Origin: Candidatus Aerophobota bacterium | GTDB taxonomy: Bacteria > Aerophobota > Aerophobia > Aerophobales > B3-G15 | Direction: 5' to 3' | Assembly (NCBI GenBank): GCA_030615365.1 | Contig: JAUWZM010000102.1 | Coordinates: 1 to 7,846 of the forward strand | Length of the DNA stretch: 7,846 bases | Shown here: one piece after another, positions 6,531 through 7,846 of the stretch | Numbering within the stretch: position 1 is the stretch's first letter | Layout: each line of letters begins with the position of its first letter | Notes under the pieces: generated by a model | Told to the model about the DNA's origin: nothing | Database searches by the model: none | Seen by the model: the letters and a program-made list of their open reading frames with translations, nothing else | Program-made: the position numbers and the translations under genes

Positions 6531-7535
6531 TTATTGTAGTTTCCACTTTTTTAAGTGTTTTATCGCCTCTTCAGGCACTATATGATTTATATAAAAACCC
6601 GTCCCCCATTCAAACCCAGCAACTTTAGTAAGACGTGGTATGATCTCTACATGCCAGTGGTAATAACTTAAATTTGGCTGGGTACAGGGGGAGGTGTGGA
6701 TGATGTAATTGTAAGGGATGTGAGGAAGAATTTTATTAAGAGATCTAATACATTCTTTAAGCATCCAGGCTAAGCTTTTTACCTCAGATTGATTTATTTC
6801 CTTAAAATCAGAATTATGTTTTTTCGGTAAAATCCATATCTCGTAAGGAAAACGCGAGGCAAAAGGGCAAAAACTCAGGAAATTTTTATCTTCCCACAAC
6901 ACTCTTTCTTTTAAATCTATTTCCTGGCACATAATATCACAGAAAACGCATCTTTCTTTGAAATCAAAATATTCTTTAGAGCCTGCCAGTTCTTCTTCTA
7001 CACGTTTAGGAACTATAGGGGTAGCAATTAGTTGTGAATGGGAATGATTAAGAGAAGCCCCGGCTTCTCTGCCTCTGTTCTTAAAAATCAACACGTACTC
7101 AAAGCGAGGGTCTTTCATAAGATCCATCATCCTTGCACGATAGGTCCAGATTACCTCCTCTACAACCTTTTGTTCCAGAGAAGATATGTCATCTATATGT
7201 TGGGGGGTCTCAATTATTACCTCATGGGCACCAACTCCATTCATCATATCATATATCCCCTTCCCCCGTTTGTTTAACTTGCCCTCTATCCTTAACGCAG
7301 GAAATTTGTTAGGCACTACCCTTATCCACCAGCCAGGATTGTTAGGGTCTGTCCCCTTTTTGCGATAAGAGAGAATTTCAGGAGGAGTCATAGCTTCGTT
7401 CCCTTCGCAAAAAGGACATTTTTTCCCTTCCCCCCCAGGAAATTCTTCAACAGAAAAATCTGAAGGCCTCTTGCCTCGATCTGTTGAGATGATTACCCAC
7501 CTTCCAATTACCAGGTCCCTTCTTAGTTCAGCCAT
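6531..7535 (-). CDS. galT: Galactose-1-phosphate uridylyltransferase (GalT)
   Basis: GalT transfers UMP from UDP-glucose to galactose-1-phosphate in the Leloir pathway (cytoplasm). The 334-residue HIT-superfamily protein opens with LRRDLVIGRWVIIST (4-18). It has a zinc-type C40-P-F-C43, GAHEVIIETPQH (102-113) with His104 as likely metal ligand, and the active-site NHSHSQLIATP (163-173), in which His166 is the expected uridylylated nucleophile. Pro is replaced by Ser in the HxH motif, as in many bacterial members. A second pair C196-x-x-C199 and YHWHVEIIPR (292-301) complete the C-terminal domain. AAGGG about seven bases before the ATG supports the start; the stop is TAA. No galK or galE is adjacent. 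ADP-glucose phosphorylase-like relatives share this fold, so substrate is inferred. Its first 13 bases overlap the end of the hydrolase stub upstream. Confidence 0.88.
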   Translation of the reverse strand: MAELRRDLVIGRWVIISTDRGKRPSDFSVEEFPGGEGKKCPFCEGNEAMTPPEILSYRKKGTDPNNPGWWIRVVPNKFPALRIEGKLNKRGKGIYDMMNGVGAHEVIIETPQHIDDISSLEQKVVEEVIWTYRARMMDLMKDPRFEYVLIFKNRGREAGASLNHSHSQLIATPIVPKRVEEELAGSKEYFDFKERCVFCDIMCQEIDLKERVLWEDKNFLSFCPFASRFPYEIWILPKKHNSDFKEINQSEVKSLAWMLKECIRSLNKILPHIPYNYIIHTSPCTQPNLSYYHWHVEIIPRLTKVAGFEWGTGFYINHIVPEEAIKHLKKWKLQ

Positions 7536-7735
7536 CTTAAACCCTTTTCATACTGATTCTGTTTTTCCACTTCCTCTGTCCGGGGATTTTCCCTGGATGG
7601 TTGATAAAAGTGTCCATGGATTGTGACATAAAAAGAGGATTTTTCTTGTTCGGCTATAGCAATCCTTATAGAGAGCTCTGAAAAATCTTCTTTCTTTTTG
7701 CTGCTCGGCGAGGTGTTTCCATAAGGCAGCGGCGA
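7523..7735 (-). pseudogene. N-terminal stub of a GH57/DUF3536-type glycoside hydrolase
   Basis: A 70-codon frame, open from after a TGA (7736-7738) to a TAA (7523-7525), contains YVTIHGHFYQPSRENPRTEE near residues 36-55 (core motif at 7583-7621). This is close to the HGHFYQPPRENPW opening typical of DUF3536/GH57-like alpha-amylase/alpha-mannosidase proteins, which run to several hundred residues. Here similarity stops after about EVEKQ, and the frame ends within the start of galT. No ATG, GTG or TTG precedes the motif in frame, so the start is also lost. The likeliest explanation is a deletion that removed nearly all of the hydrolase and joined its first codons to the galT leader. A chimeric assembly join is the alternative. 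A rival TTG-started frame over 7548-7739 translates the motif out of frame and is not credited. Confidence 0.6.
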
Positions 7736-7746
7736 TCAAGGCGGGT

Positions 7747-7846
7747 CTATGCGTTCAAACTCTTAGTTATCCTGTAACTTGAGACATCGCCCATAAGAGC
7801 CACAGCATAAAGATACGAGTAGAACTTAGCCGCAGGCGCCTGGAAA
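7747..7846 (-). CDS. Partial: possible C-terminus of an unidentified gene running off the window
   Basis: Thirty-two codons, open at the window edge, end at TAG (7747-7749); they read FQAPAAKFYSYLYAVALMGD then VSSYRITKSLNA. The other two minus-strand frames over this interval contain stops or look less protein-like. The next frame over continues with RPALIAAALWKHLAEQQKER after the stop, so a frameshifted longer protein is possible. I do not recognise the family. Confidence 0.4.
   Translation of the reverse strand, partial: FQAPAAKFYSYLYAVALMGDVSSYRITKSLNA

Noticed and set aside
7548..7739. A 63-codon TTG-started frame upstream of galT
   Set aside because: It reads the HGHFYQPSRENP segment in the wrong frame, and its second half has no family resemblance. 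Its first part may belong to a frameshifted upstream gene, but it is not credible as an independent gene.
7833..7842. Palindrome CAGGCGCCTG at the window end as a seventh GTAG hairpin
   Set aside because: It has no TTTA-type loop and no GTAG directly next to the stem, and it lies inside a plausible coding frame.

Overview
The window is an AT-leaning bacterial chromosome segment, most likely from an anaerobic, Gram-negative-type or candidate-phylum bacterium. The pointers are Rnf ion-pump subunits, a molybdenum-cofactor enzyme, a full-length ClpB disaggregase and intergenic DNA full of small palindromic repeats. Nothing in it fixes the phylum. There is no tRNA, rRNA, CRISPR array, phage or intact insertion sequence.

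Layout from left to right. Positions 1-148 hold three GTAG-hairpin (REP-like) elements, the first two facing each other as in a BIME. At 149-829 (minus) is a YhhQ/QueT-type queuosine-precursor transporter. Positions 830-1414 carry no gene and are a mosaic of repeats: more GTAG hairpins, a 10-bp inverted repeat bounding about 250 bp, and an arm complementary to sequence beyond the transporter. At 1415-4000 (plus) is clpB. It converges with rnfG (4004-4618, minus), leaving 3 bp between the stop codons. rnfG follows rnfD (4619-5548, minus) without a gap. Upstream of rnfD lies mobA (5632-6228, minus). Positions 6229-6530 hold two short protein-like frames without usable starts, probably gene debris. 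galT (6531-7535, minus) is complete. Just upstream of it is the N-terminal stub of a GH57/DUF3536-type glycoside hydrolase (7523-7735), and at the window edge what looks like the C-terminus of another gene (7747-7846).

How the genes fit together. The minus-strand genes mobA-rnfD-rnfG could be one transcript. RnfD and RnfG are the two covalently flavinylated subunits of the Rnf complex (reduced ferredoxin:NAD+ oxidoreductase coupled to Na+ or H+ transport). Both flavin-attachment threonines are present, but rnfC, rnfE, rnfA and rnfB are not adjacent: the usual C-D-G-E-A-B cluster is broken on both sides. galT belongs to galactose/UDP-sugar metabolism, and the hydrolase stub beside it suggests a former carbohydrate locus that has been deleted or rearranged.

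I do not see a new defence or mobile system. The points most worth a second look are the orphan rnfDG pair, the hydrolase stub upstream of galT, the unidentified C-terminal fragment downstream of galT, and the family of GTAG hairpins flanking the transporter gene.
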